Source: Algihabitans albus (GTDB taxonomy: Bacteria; Pseudomonadota; Alphaproteobacteria; Kiloniellales; DSM-21159). Taken from it: DNA of 64,000 nt. Below the pieces are notes generated by a model. The model ran no database searches, was not told where the DNA came from, and worked only from the letters and a program-made list of their open reading frames with translations. This document shows positions 1 through 7,863 of this stretch, in pieces. The stretch's first letter is position 1, and each line of letters opens with the position of its first letter. Position numbers and translations under genes: made by a program. Where the stretch lies: the NCBI RefSeq assembly GCF_003572205.1, contig NZ_QXNY01000008.1, forward strand, positions 42,165 to 106,164, read 5' to 3'.

Positions 1-1
1 G

Positions 2-193
2 GTGGTCGCGATGGTCACCAACCTCTTCGTCGTAGGCCAGTGGGTCGGCTCCATCACCGAGAAGGTTGAGGGCCTCAGCAGGGAGATCGAGGGGATCGCC
101 CGAATTGAGGAACGGATCCGAGTACTAGAGCTTGAAGGCGCGGCCCGACGCGGCCGGGATAGCGGCGGCTTGCAACCGCCAACAGACCAGTAA
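2..193 (+). CDS. Partial phage-associated protein with short hydrophobic stretch and coiled coil
   Basis: The reading frame is open at the window edge, so the true start lies upstream or is the GTG at base 2. The visible 63 residues begin with a hydrophobic stretch (VVAMVTNLFVVGQWVGS), followed by a charged heptad-like segment rich in Glu, Ile and Leu (about residues 18-45) that should form a coiled coil, then a Gly/Arg-rich tail. It ends 27 bases before the tail-fibre-like gene. The arrangement resembles small membrane-anchored coiled-coil proteins in phage late regions, but no family is recognised. Confidence 0.4.
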   Translation: MVAMVTNLFVVGQWVGSITEKVEGLSREIEGIARIEERIRVLELEGAARRGRDSGGLQPPTDQ

Positions 194-220
194 ACCAGAA
201 CCTTGAAGGAGAATTCGCAC

Positions 221-670
221 ATGTCTACGCCATTGCAATTGCGTCGCGAGTCCGCGGTGGATCTGGCCGCGACCACGCCGGCGGAAGCCGAGCCCGCCTA
301 CGACCAGACAAATAGTCGACTGGTCGTCGGCGATGGTGTCCAGGCTGGCGGTATTCCTCATGCCTCCTATCGTGATGTGCAGGCGCAAACCTTCTCATAC
401 GGAGTAGCGATTCCTGTCGGCGATGACTACAGTCTCGACCTCGATCCGCCCTTGGTCGCCTACAGAGACGGTGTGACCGTCACCTTCAAGCCGCTGAGAG
501 ACAGCATGGGCCCGGCCACTTTGAACGTGAACGGTCAGGGGGCTCTTCCGATACGCAAGGTCGTGGGCATCGCGCTCGTTGACACGGTGGCGGGTGATCT
601 GCAGGCCGGTCAGGTGTTTCAAGCGACGCAAATCGACGGCTTCTTTCAGCTTCTGAACCGACAGCCCTAG
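221..670 (+). CDS. Phage tail-fibre / receptor-binding protein, N-terminal-domain-like
   Basis: 149 aa from ATG 221, which is preceded by AAGGAG at 206-211. The N-terminus (LQLRRESAVDLA, then a Glu-Pro-Ala-Tyr turn, LVVGDGV) follows the pattern of phage tail-fibre N-terminal repeats such as the major tropism determinant family, where an LRRG-type strand is followed by EGE and RLxxGDG turns that attach fibres to the baseplate. The rest is predicted beta-rich with no catalytic motif. The inferred role is structural or adhesive. It sits directly upstream of the lysis genes, as tail-fibre genes often do. The short length suggests an adaptor or truncated fibre rather than a full receptor-binding fibre. 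Confidence 0.55.
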   Translation: MSTPLQLRRESAVDLAATTPAEAEPAYDQTNSRLVVGDGVQAGGIPHASYRDVQAQTFSYGVAIPVGDDYSLDLDPPLVAYRDGVTVTFKPLRDSMGPATLNVNGQGALPIRKVVGIALVDTVAGDLQAGQVFQATQIDGFFQLLNRQP

Positions 671-828
671 TCGCCTCAGTCCAGTAGGGGAGCCGACTTG
701 ATCTCAAGTGGCTCCCTTGCTGGCCGAGGCCCGGCGGACATCGGATCGATCGCGCAGGACGGGCGCTAAATCGATGCTGGAAGTTCTTTCCCTACTTATC
801 AGCCAATAGAACCCGGCGGGAGACGGTC

Positions 829-1218
829 ATGGCGCTTGTGACTGACTGGTCGCGTTATCCAAACTTCACCGAAAGCGAGTTCGTCTGCTCTCACACGGGT
901 CGGTGTGAGATGCAGTCGGAGCTGCTCGACAAGCTGCAAGCTCTTCGCAGCCAACTCGGGCAGCCCCTCGTCGTGTCGTCCGGCTATCGCGATCCAAGTC
1001 ACCCCGTCGAGGGGCGCAAAGTCAGCCCTGGAGCTCACGCCTACGGGTATGCGGTCGATCTGCGCTGCAACGGACAGCTCGCGTACCTTGTGCTGGCCTT
1101 TGCGGCCGGCATCGGCTTCGAGCGCATCGGGGTGGCTCAGAAAGGCGCACGCGGCAGCCGCTTCATTCACCTGGACACCTGGCCCGATGGACCCGCTCCA
1201 GCGGTCTGGAGCTACTGA
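829..1218 (+). CDS. Peptidase M15 family endolysin (D-Ala-D-Ala carboxypeptidase-like)
   Basis: 129 aa. The zinc-peptidase signature is visible: SxGxHxxGxAxD as SPGAHAYGYAVD (about residues 66-77), and a C-terminal FIHLD (about residues 112-116) supplying the last zinc ligand. The N-terminal NFTESEFVCSHTG and the VVSSGYRDP turn are typical of the M15A / Peptidase_M15_3 group found as endolysins in phages and gene-transfer-like elements. Expected activity is cleavage of peptide crosslinks in peptidoglycan. No signal peptide is present, consistent with release through the holin encoded next. Family assignment is solid; exact bond specificity is not determinable. Confidence 0.85.
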   Translation: MALVTDWSRYPNFTESEFVCSHTGRCEMQSELLDKLQALRSQLGQPLVVSSGYRDPSHPVEGRKVSPGAHAYGYAVDLRCNGQLAYLVLAFAAGIGFERIGVAQKGARGSRFIHLDTWPDGPAPAVWSY

Positions 1219-1331
1219 GCGCGCGCCAAGCTTGCGCTTTCTCACGACTGGGGGCTCTCGCGCGGCAGCTCCCGGCACCCCTTTCGCCTTCACCGCCGTG
1301 CCGTCCTTGACCAAGAAAAGGAACTCACGTC

Positions 1332-1511
1332 ATGAACTTCGCCAACTACCGCAAGCTCATCGTCGCGCTGATCGGCGCCCTGCTGATCGCGGTCGACCAG
1401 TTCCTCGGCTTTTCCGTCTCTTGGGAAGCCGAGGAGATCGTCAATACGGCGGTCCCGATCCTGACCGCCCTGGGGGTCTGGATCGTGCCGAACGATCCGG
1501 AGCCGGCGTGA
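1332..1511 (+). CDS. Small holin-like membrane protein
   Basis: 59 aa from ATG 1332. Residues about 8-24 (KLIVALIGALLIAVDQF) form one hydrophobic segment and about 40-53 (AVPILTALGVWIVP) a second, with an acidic connector. It lies between the endolysin and spanin genes, where the holin is expected, so a pore or pinhole-forming role that frees the endolysin is inferred from size, topology and position. Its stop codon overlaps the GTG start of the i-spanin gene (GTGA), indicating coupled translation. Confidence 0.55.
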   Translation: MNFANYRKLIVALIGALLIAVDQFLGFSVSWEAEEIVNTAVPILTALGVWIVPNDPEPA

Positions 1512-1726
1512 CCTGGCTTACGGTCCTACGGTTGCTCCTGTCTCTGACAGACGGTCTCGTCGCAACGCTGCGGGACCGTCAGTTGCTCGAGGTCGGTGAG
1601 GCGAAGGCGATCGCCAAGGGACTGGAGGATAGCCGTGCAGCCCTTGAGGAACTTCGCCGTGCTCGCCGGGATCCTGTTGTCCGCCAGCGGGTGCGCGACA
1701 CCTGGACTCGGGACGACCGACCCTAG
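1508..1726 (+). CDS. Probable i-spanin (Rz-like) inner-membrane lysis protein
   Basis: 72 aa from GTG 1508, overlapping the holin-like stop. The first ~20 residues (MTWLTVLRLLLSLTDGLVAT) form a membrane anchor; the rest is highly charged and helical (ALEELRRARRDPVVRQR), the layout of Rz i-spanins, which span the periplasm as a coiled coil. The 3' half is overlapped in the +1-shifted frame by a small lipoprotein gene (1635-1856), the classic Rz/Rz1 architecture. Assignment rests on topology, overlap and position rather than on sequence similarity, because spanins diverge rapidly. Confidence 0.6.
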   Translation: MTWLTVLRLLLSLTDGLVATLRDRQLLEVGEAKAIAKGLEDSRAALEELRRARRDPVVRQRVRDTWTRDDRP

Positions 1727-1856
1727 CTTCTGCCAGGTCTACGAACCTTATACTCTTCCGGCTTCAGCCTTGCAGGTCATGACGGCCGGAGAGATCAGGG
1801 CCTGGGAGGACAACTTGATAGCCTACGAGGGGCTCTGTCTGCTCAGCTCAAGCTAG
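1635..1856 (+). CDS. Probable o-spanin (Rz1-like) outer-membrane lipoprotein, embedded in the i-spanin gene
   Basis: 73 aa from GTG 1635 with GGAGG at 1624-1628. The N-terminus is a lipoprotein signal: VQPLRNFAVLAGILLSASGC, with lipobox LSASGC and the lipidated Cys near residue 20. The mature part is short and Pro/Thr-containing at its start. The gene begins inside the i-spanin gene in another frame and runs 130 bases past its end. A lipoprotein overlapping a membrane-anchored coiled-coil gene behind an endolysin is strong contextual evidence for the outer-membrane half of a spanin complex, which fuses the membranes at the end of lysis. Confidence 0.65.
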   Translation: MQPLRNFAVLAGILLSASGCATPGLGTTDPSFCQVYEPYTLPASALQVMTAGEIRAWEDNLIAYEGLCLLSSS

Positions 1857-1952
1857 CCAGTGTCCGCACGCTCGTTAAGCCCCCCAAGGTGATCGGCGTC
1901 CTTGCTACCCGGCTCAACCGATGGGCAGGCGGCGGTCGGCGCAAGGCTTGAG

Positions 1953-1973
1953 AAGGTCGACCAACTCGACCTT
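1953..1973. terminator. Perfect 8-bp hairpin between convergent genes
   Basis: AAGGTCGA (1953-1960), a 5-base loop CCAAC, then TCGACCTT (1966-1973). It lies between the o-spanin gene (+) and the extended mscS frame (-). There is no strong T-tract on either side, so termination is plausible but unproven. Confidence 0.4.
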
Positions 1974-1983
1974 AAGCGCGCGC

Positions 1984-2181
1984 CTACTCCTCTGGGGCCA
2001 AGGGGGATAGCAGATCCTCCGTGTCTTCGCGTCTGCGCTCCTCTTTCACCCTCTCTTCGATCGAGACGTCCTTGTCGGCCGAGACGACCTTTGGGTCCTG
2101 CTTGGCGGGGACTGGCCGAGGATATGGGGATGGCGCGGGCTCCGGTGTGATCGGTACGCCTGCGCCATCGAACCGCAGCCG
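1984..2181 (-). pseudogene. Detached C-terminal tail of the MscS-type gene after an in-frame stop
   Basis: Reading straight on past the TAA at 2182-2184 in the mscS frame gives 65 further sense codons to TAG at 1984-1986. The tail starts RLRFDGAGVPITPEPAPSPY and ends with a Glu/Arg/Lys-rich helix (VSIEERVKEERRR). Preceded by GLPEPI, the join would read GLPEPI-x-RLRF, which matches the usual end of the MscS fold where PEPIYRLR-like sequence closes the last strand. A single Tyr codon turned to TAA explains it. This may be a real nonsense mutation or a base-call error. Confidence 0.6.
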
Positions 2182-3375
2182 TTAGATCGGTTCCGGCAGA
2201 CCGAACCCCTCGCTCTCCAGCGCCTCTTTCGTGACACGGATGGCTTCTCCGCGGGCGACCAGGAAATCCGTCTTGCGCTGGTCGATCCATCCGATCAGAC
2301 GAACGACAACGTTGGAGTCCCCGACCGCTTGCGCCGTAGCCAGATCGGCGTCGGCATCGACGCCCAAGTCGAACTCGAAGCGGCGTTCGGGATTGGGGCT
2401 GAAGTTGAGGATGCGGCTTTTGAAGACGGTCGCGTTCGGGATGCGGATGTGGTTGCCGTCGGATGACAGCAGGATGGTGGCACGCGACGTCAGGCGTATG
2501 ACGTTGCCTTGCTCGCCGTCGATCTCCACGAAATCGTTCGGCCTGAACGGCTGTCGCACGCTCAGTATGATGCTCGCCATGAAGTTCTCGACGGTGTCGC
2601 GAACGGCGAATCCGATGGCCAGACCGACAAGGCCGGCCGCCCCCAGCAGCGTCCCGATCAGGGCGACAGCGCCGAGGATATCGAGAGCGACCACCAGTCC
2701 GGCCAGAATGAAGGCGATTCGGACGATCTGCCGATAGATATCGGCGATAAAGCGATTCGGAGCCAAGCGTTCGAAAGGTTGCCGGCTGGTCGCCAGAATG
2801 AAACCGCAGGCCGCGATAACCAGAAAGACGGCGAAGGCGACGAGCAGCAGGGGAAGATAGGCGATCACTTGATCGAGCCGGGACAGGAAACGCTCCCAGG
2901 CCGGGTTGAGGCGGTCCGACAAGTCGGTCGTTTCCGCCACGGCATTTTCAATCGTGACCATGCCCTGGACCCGGGCGACCAAGGCTGCCAAGTCTTCGAC
3001 ATCGCCGGCTTCGAGAACCCGGCCCGTCAGCGTGACCACGCCCGCGTTCACCTCGACGGCGACCTGCGAGAAGTCTTCGATCTTACCGAGAATCGTGCGG
3101 ATCCGACGTTCGATCGCGACGTCGGTTGCGTCGTCGTCGTCGAGGGAGATGCCGGCCGGCGGCTGTGTTCCCGGCACCGCGCTGTCCTGCGCGTGTCGCT
3201 GTCGCCATGATGGGTGGGTGGGCTGTCCGGAAGGGCCGGCGGTCGCAGCGGCGCTGTTCGGTCTCGCGAAGCCCGGGGGCCTTCGGCGAACCTCGGACAG
3301 TCCGCGATCTTCAATACGATGAGACGGGCGAGGCGCGCCTGCCGCATCGAAACGTCCCGTTCGCGGCACCGGCAT
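2182..3375 (-). CDS. BON-domain MscS-family mechanosensitive channel, C-terminally truncated
   Basis: 397 aa. A BON domain (about residues 85-145, with VTLTGRV) precedes transmembrane segments (PLLLVAFAVFLVIAACGFIL; IAFILAGLVVALDILGAVAL) and the MscS pore helix and beta domain (LLGAAGLVGLAIGFAVRDTVENF, then FRPNDFVEIDGEQGNV and RIPNATV). The expected role is relief of turgor under osmotic downshock, in the inner membrane. It starts 5 bases after the polyprenyl synthase stop, so the two may be cotranscribed. Two oddities: the first ~75 residues show no signal peptide or hydrophobic character although a BON domain is normally periplasmic, and the frame stops early at GLPEPI with the missing tail still encoded downstream. 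The gene may be decaying. Confidence 0.8.
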   Translation of the reverse strand: MPVPRTGRFDAAGAPRPSHRIEDRGLSEVRRRPPGFARPNSAAATAGPSGQPTHPSWRQRHAQDSAVPGTQPPAGISLDDDDATDVAIERRIRTILGKIEDFSQVAVEVNAGVVTLTGRVLEAGDVEDLAALVARVQGMVTIENAVAETTDLSDRLNPAWERFLSRLDQVIAYLPLLLVAFAVFLVIAACGFILATSRQPFERLAPNRFIADIYRQIVRIAFILAGLVVALDILGAVALIGTLLGAAGLVGLAIGFAVRDTVENFMASIILSVRQPFRPNDFVEIDGEQGNVIRLTSRATILLSSDGNHIRIPNATVFKSRILNFSPNPERRFEFDLGVDADADLATAQAVGDSNVVVRLIGWIDQRKTDFLVARGEAIRVTKEALESEGFGLPEPI

Positions 3376-3380
3376 GCGAT

Positions 3381-4409
3381 CTAGTAGAGGCGCTCGACGC
3401 AGAAGTCGATGGCCTGGAGCAGTGCCTGCTTGGCGGCGTTGTCCGGAAAGATCCCAAGGTCCAGGCGCGCGCGCTCCGCATAGTCGCGGGCCCGCTGCTT
3501 CGAGTCCTCCAGCGCGCCGTGCCGCTGCATCAGGGCGAGGGCCTGCTCCAGGTCGCCGTCTCGCTGTTCCAGATCTTCGACGCAGCGCCGCCAGAAGCTC
3601 TTCTCGTCTTCGCTGCCACGCGCGAAGGCTAGAACAAGTGGCAAGGTGATCTTGCCTTCGCGAAAATCATCCCCGATCGACTTGCCGAGCGCCAGTTGTT
3701 CGGCCGAGTAATCCAGGATGTCGTCGACCAGTTGGAAGGCGTTGCCGAAGTTGAGGCCGAAGCTGCGCAGCGCCAGTTGCTCGCTGTCCGGCCGGTCGGC
3801 CACCACCGCGCCGATCTCGCAGGCGGCGGAGAAGAGCGCGGCAGTCTTCGCCTCGATCACCTCCAGATAGGCCTGTTCGTCGGTCGCCGTGTCGTTGGCG
3901 GTCATCAACTGGTGCACCTCGCCCTCGGCAATGGTGGCGGAGGCATCCGACAGCAGCTTGAGGACGGCCAGCGAGCCGTCTGCGACCATCAACTGAAAGG
4001 CTCGGGAAAAGAGGAAATCGCCGACCAGCACGCTGGCCTTGTTGCCCCAGACGGCGTTGGCCGTCTCCAGGCCGCGGCGCAGGTGGCTGTCGTCGACCAC
4101 GTCGTCGTGCAGCAGGGTCGCCGTGTGAATGAACTCCACGCAGGCGGCGAGCGCATAGTGCCGTTCGCCCCGCGCGCCGCAAAGCCGGGCCGCGGCCAGT
4201 GTCAGCATGGGGCGCAGGCGCTTGCCCCCGGCCGCGACGATGTGTCCGGCCAATTGCGGGATCAGCGCCACCGGCGACTGCATTTTGTCCAGAATGATCC
4301 TATTGACCCGCGTCAGGTCGTCCGCGACCAGACCCTGCAGCGGCTCCAGACTGCCCGCCAGCGGCGGTTTGCCGTCCGTTCGGGACTGGTCCCGGCGGTC
4401 GGCTTGCAT
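3381..4409 (-). CDS. ispB: Long-chain trans-polyprenyl diphosphate synthase (octa/decaprenyl)
   Basis: 342 aa from ATG 4409; an in-frame TTG at 4433 would add eight residues and neither start has a clear ribosome binding site. It makes the isoprenoid side chain of ubiquinone from isopentenyl and farnesyl diphosphate. The first Asp-rich motif (LLHDDVVDDSHLRRG) and second (FQLVDDILDY) are intact, as is the substrate-binding GGKRLRP. Ala/Phe residues before the first Asp motif do not obviously block chain elongation, consistent with a long-chain product, probably Q10 in an alphaproteobacterium (inference). It is divergent from the DUF2007 gene across 260 bases. Confidence 0.9.
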   Translation of the reverse strand: MQADRRDQSRTDGKPPLAGSLEPLQGLVADDLTRVNRIILDKMQSPVALIPQLAGHIVAAGGKRLRPMLTLAAARLCGARGERHYALAACVEFIHTATLLHDDVVDDSHLRRGLETANAVWGNKASVLVGDFLFSRAFQLMVADGSLAVLKLLSDASATIAEGEVHQLMTANDTATDEQAYLEVIEAKTAALFSAACEIGAVVADRPDSEQLALRSFGLNFGNAFQLVDDILDYSAEQLALGKSIGDDFREGKITLPLVLAFARGSEDEKSFWRRCVEDLEQRDGDLEQALALMQRHGALEDSKQRARDYAERARLDLGIFPDNAAKQALLQAIDFCVERLY

Positions 4410-4669
4410 TTCGGCGACGGGGCGCAAGGCCAATACTTCGCTTTCTTATCTCTAGCTGACCGCCCTTGCCCGGTTCCTGCTCGGTAGGAGCCGGCGCAAA
4501 GCGCGTGCTACTGTGACCAATGTGGGGTTGCGCGGCCTGCCGACAACAGACCGACTCCCCAGCCCTCCCTTGCAACGGCAGCATAGGAACAAGCGGCGGG
4601 CGGTCAAGCGTTGGGGAAAACCGGCCGCATTTCTGGCGGATCTGAGAGTTCGGTCGGGAGATCGAGGTT

Positions 4670-4897
4670 ATGCGCGAACTGTTGCGGACCAACGACCTGG
4701 TGAAGCTGTCCTGGCTGCAGGCGCTGTTGCGCGATGCCGGGATCGAGCCGCTGGTGCTGGACAGTCACGCCAGCGTGCTGGAGGGCTCGGCCATCGCCAT
4801 CCCGCGCCGTCTGGTGGTGGTGGAGGAGGATTACGGTGCTGCGCGGCGTCTGCTGGAGCAGGCTGGGGAGGAGGTCTGGTCGGGCGAGGGTTGGTAA
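4670..4897 (+). CDS. DUF2007 domain protein
   Basis: 75 aa. The N-terminus MRELLRTNDLVKLSWLQALL and the core AGIEPLVLDSHAS...IPRRLVVVEEDYGAARRLL match the DUF2007 (putative signal-transducing) fold, a small alpha-beta domain. No enzymatic motif is visible. Its TAA is two bases before the methyltransferase ATG, so the two are translated as a pair. Small DUF2007 proteins next to a TrmN6-like methyltransferase and polyprenyl synthase are, to my knowledge, a recurrent alphaproteobacterial neighbourhood. Function unknown. Confidence 0.8.
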   Translation: MRELLRTNDLVKLSWLQALLRDAGIEPLVLDSHASVLEGSAIAIPRRLVVVEEDYGAARRLLEQAGEEVWSGEGW

Positions 4898-4899
4898 CC

Positions 4900-5658
4900 A
4901 TGACGACCAGCGACGACCGACTCCTGGACGGCCGGGTCTCTCTGCGCCAGCCGCTGGCGGGCTATCGCGCCGCGATCGACCCGGTCCTGCTGGCCGCCGC
5001 CGTTCCGGCCCGGCCCGGCGAACGGGTCCTGGAGTTGGGCTGCGGCGCCGGCGCCGCAGCGCTCTGTCTGCTGGTGCGTCTCCCCAATCTGTCCGTGACC
5101 GGGCTGGAACTGCAGCCGGGGCTGGCCGCGCTGGCCCGGCATAACGCGGAGGCAAACGGGCGGTCTGCCGAAGGTGCCGCGCCGCCTGCGGCGGGCCTGA
5201 CCGTCCTGGAGGGCGACGTCGCCGCGCCGCCGAGGACCTTGGGCAGCGGTTACGACCGGGTGTTGCTCAATCCTCCGTTTCAGCTCTCCGCGGCCGAGGC
5301 GTCGCCTCTGGCCAGCAAGGATCTTGCGAATCGGGAAGCCAGCGCACCGCTGACCCTGTGGCTCGAACTCGGTCTCCGGCGGCTGAGGCAAGGCGGCACT
5401 CTGACGCTGATCCACCGGGCCGAGCGGTTGAGCTTCATTTTGGCCGCTCTGGAGGGGGCGGCCGGCGACCTTCGCGTGCTGCCGCTCTGGCCGCAGACCG
5501 GCAAGCCAGCAAAGCGCATCCTCGTCCAGGCAACACGGGGCAGCCGTGCCGGAACCACGCTGCTGCCGGGACTGTCGCTGCACGCGTCTGCAGGCCAATT
5601 CACCGCGGAAGCGGAGGCTGTCCTGCGTGGACGGGCGCAACTCTCCCTGGACGAGTGA
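4900..5658 (+). CDS. TrmN6-like SAM-dependent methyltransferase
   Basis: 252 aa from ATG 4900. It carries the class I methyltransferase motif I (VLELGCGAGAAALCLL, about residues 43-58), an acidic residue ending strand beta-2 (GLELQPG) and motif IV NPPF (about residues 124-127), which marks N6-adenine or N-type methyltransferases. The size and the N-terminal DRLLDGRVSLRQP...GYRAAIDPVLLA resemble tRNA1(Val) A37 N6-methyltransferase (YfiC/TrmN6). The exact substrate is inferred. It is immediately downstream of the DUF2007 gene and 116 bases before potA. Confidence 0.8.
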   Translation: MTTSDDRLLDGRVSLRQPLAGYRAAIDPVLLAAAVPARPGERVLELGCGAGAAALCLLVRLPNLSVTGLELQPGLAALARHNAEANGRSAEGAAPPAAGLTVLEGDVAAPPRTLGSGYDRVLLNPPFQLSAAEASPLASKDLANREASAPLTLWLELGLRRLRQGGTLTLIHRAERLSFILAALEGAAGDLRVLPLWPQTGKPAKRILVQATRGSRAGTTLLPGLSLHASAGQFTAEAEAVLRGRAQLSLDE

Positions 5659-5774
5659 CAGCCGGCGGCCGGAATCGGACGGATGCCGCGCCGCAAAAAC
5701 TCTTTGCCCGTCCGCCGGATTCCCTGAAATACTCGCTCGCAATTATACGAAGTGACAGGGGGTAACGGCTGGGC

Positions 5775-6890
5775 ATGCGCGACGGAGCGGTCGCAGCGAT
5801 CGACGTGCGCGACCTTACGAAGGTCTTCGGTAGCGGCACCGATCAGGTGCGTGCGCTCGACCGGGTCTCCCTGACGATCGCACGCAACGAGTTCTTCACC
5901 CTGCTGGGCCCCTCGGGCTGCGGCAAGACCACGCTGCTCCGTCTCATCGCGGGGTTCGAACAGCCGAGCCAGGGTGAGATCTTTTTGGACGGCGAGGACA
6001 TCGCCGGCCGGCCGCCTTTCAAGCGCCCGGTCAACACCGTGTTCCAGTCCTACGCGCTCTTTCCCAACATGACGGTGGCGCAGAATGTCGCCTTCGGCCT
6101 CGAGATGCAGGGCTGGGAGCCGGCGCGCATCGGCGGCCGCGTCGCCGAGATGCTGGATCTGGTGAAGATGGAGCGGCTGGGCGACCGCCGCCCCGGCCAG
6201 CTCTCCGGCGGCCAGCAGCAGCGTGTCGCCCTGGCCCGGGCGCTGGCCAACGCCCCGCGCGTGCTGTTGCTCGACGAACCGCTTTCGGCGCTGGATTTCA
6301 AGCTGCGCAAGGAGATGCAGGTCGAGCTGAAACGTCTGCAGCGCGAAACCGGCATCACCTTCGTCTTCGTCACCCACGATCAGGAAGAGGCGCTGACCAT
6401 GTCGGACCGTGTCGCGGTAATGTCCGACGGTACGGTGCAGCAGACCGGTGGCCCGGACGAGATCTACGAACGCCCGATCAACCGCTTCGTTGCAGACTTC
6501 ATCGGCGAGACCAACTTCCTGCCGGCCGAAGTCGCACTGCGCGGCGCGCGCTACAGGGTCCCCGGCGGTGCTCTGCTGTCCGGCCGCGATCCCCACGATC
6601 ATACCGAAGGTGCCGAGGTGACCCTGGCTTTGAGGCCGGAGCGTGTCGACTTGCTTGCCGGCGGGGACGGCCCGGCTGGCGATGTGGCCGGCGATGGCCA
6701 TCTGACCGGCAGCGTGACGCAGGTGGTCTACTTCGGGACCGACACGCTCTACGTCCTGGAAATCGACGGCATTCCAGGCCCCTTTCAGGTGCGCGTGCAG
6801 AACCGCCAGGGGGCCCAGGCCGACTTCGCGGCCGGCGCGCGGGTCGGCGTTCGGGTCGGTGCCGATGCGGTTCAGGTGCTGGTCGACTGA
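5775..6890 (+). CDS. potA: Polyamine ABC transporter ATP-binding protein
   Basis: 371 aa. Walker A GPSGCGKT (45-52), Q-loop region VFQSYALFP, signature LSGGQQQR (143-150), Walker B VLLLDEP (163-169) and switch His201 (VTHDQEE) are all intact. The C-terminal TOBE-type regulatory domain ([10 protein letters not shown]...) is present. The N-terminal residues and [21 protein letters not shown] stretch are typical of PotA/PotG. It drives import of spermidine/putrescine-type substrates with PotB and PotC. Its TGA overlaps the potB ATG (ATGA), and the genes potA-B-C-D follow in order, so one transcript is likely. Confidence 0.92.
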   Translation: MRDGAVAAIDVRDLTKVFGSGTDQVRALDRVSLTIARNEFFTLLGPSGCGKTTLLRLIAGFEQPSQGEIFLDGEDIAGRPPFKRPVNTVFQSYALFPNMTVAQNVAFGLEMQGWEPARIGGRVAEMLDLVKMERLGDRRPGQLSGGQQQRVALARALANAPRVLLLDEPLSALDFKLRKEMQVELKRLQRETGITFVFVTHDQEEALTMSDRVAVMSDGTVQQTGGPDEIYERPINRFVADFIGETNFLPAEVALRGARYRVPGGALLSGRDPHDHTEGAEVTLALRPERVDLLAGGDGPAGDVAGDGHLTGSVTQVVYFGTDTLYVLEIDGIPGPFQVRVQNRQGAQADFAAGARVGVRVGADAVQVLVD

Positions 6891-7849
6891 TGGCCGTGCC
6901 TCCGACGGACTCCCTCAGTGACTCGCCCTCCCTCTCTCCCCTGACTGCGCTCGCCGATCTGCTGCGCCGCAGCCGCAGGGCGCGTCTGATCGCCTTGATC
7001 GGACCGGCGCTGCTGATCATCGGCGTCTTCATGCTGCTGCCGATCGGGCTGATGGCCTATGTCTCGATGCTCGAGCGCGGCGTCAACGGCGGCGTGCAGT
7101 GGGGCGTCCATACCGTGGATGCCTATGTGGCCTTCCTCTTCGAAGAGAACCTGCTGGGCGATCTGGCGATCAACCCCGACTACCTGCAGATCTTCGCCCG
7201 CTCCTTCATCCTCTCCTCCGTCACCACTCTGGCTTGCCTGGCGATCGGGTTTCCGGCCGCCTTCTACATGGCGTTGCAGCCGGCGAAGTATCGCAACCTG
7301 CTGATCTTCCTGGTGACCATCCCCTTCTGGACCAACCTGCTGGTCCGCAACTACGCCTGGATCCTGCTGCTGCGCAGCAACGGTCTGGTCAACGAGAGCC
7401 TGATGGGATTGGGCCTGATCGATCAGCCCATCACCTTGCTCTACACCAACGTCGCCATCACGCTGGGGCTGGTCTATTCCTTCCTGCCCTTCATGGTGCT
7501 GCCGATCTACGCCAGCCTGGAAAAGCTCGATCTGCGGTTGGTCGAGGCGGCCTTCGACCTGGGCGCCAACAAGCGCCGCGCCTTCCAGCGGGTGATCGTG
7601 CCCTTGGCCCTGCCGGGCATCGCGGCGGGCTGTATTCTGGTCTTCGTTCCCTCGCTGGGCGCCTTCATCACGCCCGAGCTGCTCGGCGGCTCCAAGTCGA
7701 TGATGATCGGCAACCTGATTCAGAGCCAGTTCGGGGCGGCGCGCAACTGGCCCCTGGGCGCGGCCCTGGCCTTCGCGCTGCTCTCCATCGTGCTGCTGGC
7801 GATGACGCTCTACCTGATGCGTTTCCGCCGCCCGCCGGGACGCGGGTAG
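6890..7849 (+). CDS. potB: Polyamine ABC transporter permease PotB
   Basis: 319 aa, about six transmembrane helices, starting after a ~35-residue cytoplasmic N-terminus (first helix LIALIGPALLIIGVFMLLPIGLMAYV). The EAA loop that contacts the ATPase is visible as VEAAFDLGANKRRAFQRVIVPLALPGI (about residues 218-243). FWTNLLVRNYAW and GALFITPELLGG-type segments are typical of PotB/PotH. The start overlaps the potA stop. It forms the inner-membrane channel with PotC. Confidence 0.92.
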   Translation: MAVPPTDSLSDSPSLSPLTALADLLRRSRRARLIALIGPALLIIGVFMLLPIGLMAYVSMLERGVNGGVQWGVHTVDAYVAFLFEENLLGDLAINPDYLQIFARSFILSSVTTLACLAIGFPAAFYMALQPAKYRNLLIFLVTIPFWTNLLVRNYAWILLLRSNGLVNESLMGLGLIDQPITLLYTNVAITLGLVYSFLPFMVLPIYASLEKLDLRLVEAAFDLGANKRRAFQRVIVPLALPGIAAGCILVFVPSLGAFITPELLGGSKSMMIGNLIQSQFGAARNWPLGAALAFALLSIVLLAMTLYLMRFRRPPGRG

Positions 7850-7863
7850 AGGGGCGCCGGGCG

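Larger units (their letters stand above)
1..1856 (+). mobile_element. Distal end of a prophage or phage-derived lysis block
   Basis: Six short, closely packed plus-strand genes run from the left edge to 1856: a coiled-coil fragment, a tail-fibre-like protein, an M15 endolysin, a holin-like protein and an overlapping i-spanin/o-spanin pair. This order of adhesion then lysis genes is typical of the late end of tailed-phage genomes. After 1856 the strand flips to chromosomal genes. No integrase or attachment repeat is visible, so the element either continues leftwards out of the window or is a remnant. Whether it is a complete prophage cannot be judged here. Confidence 0.7.
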
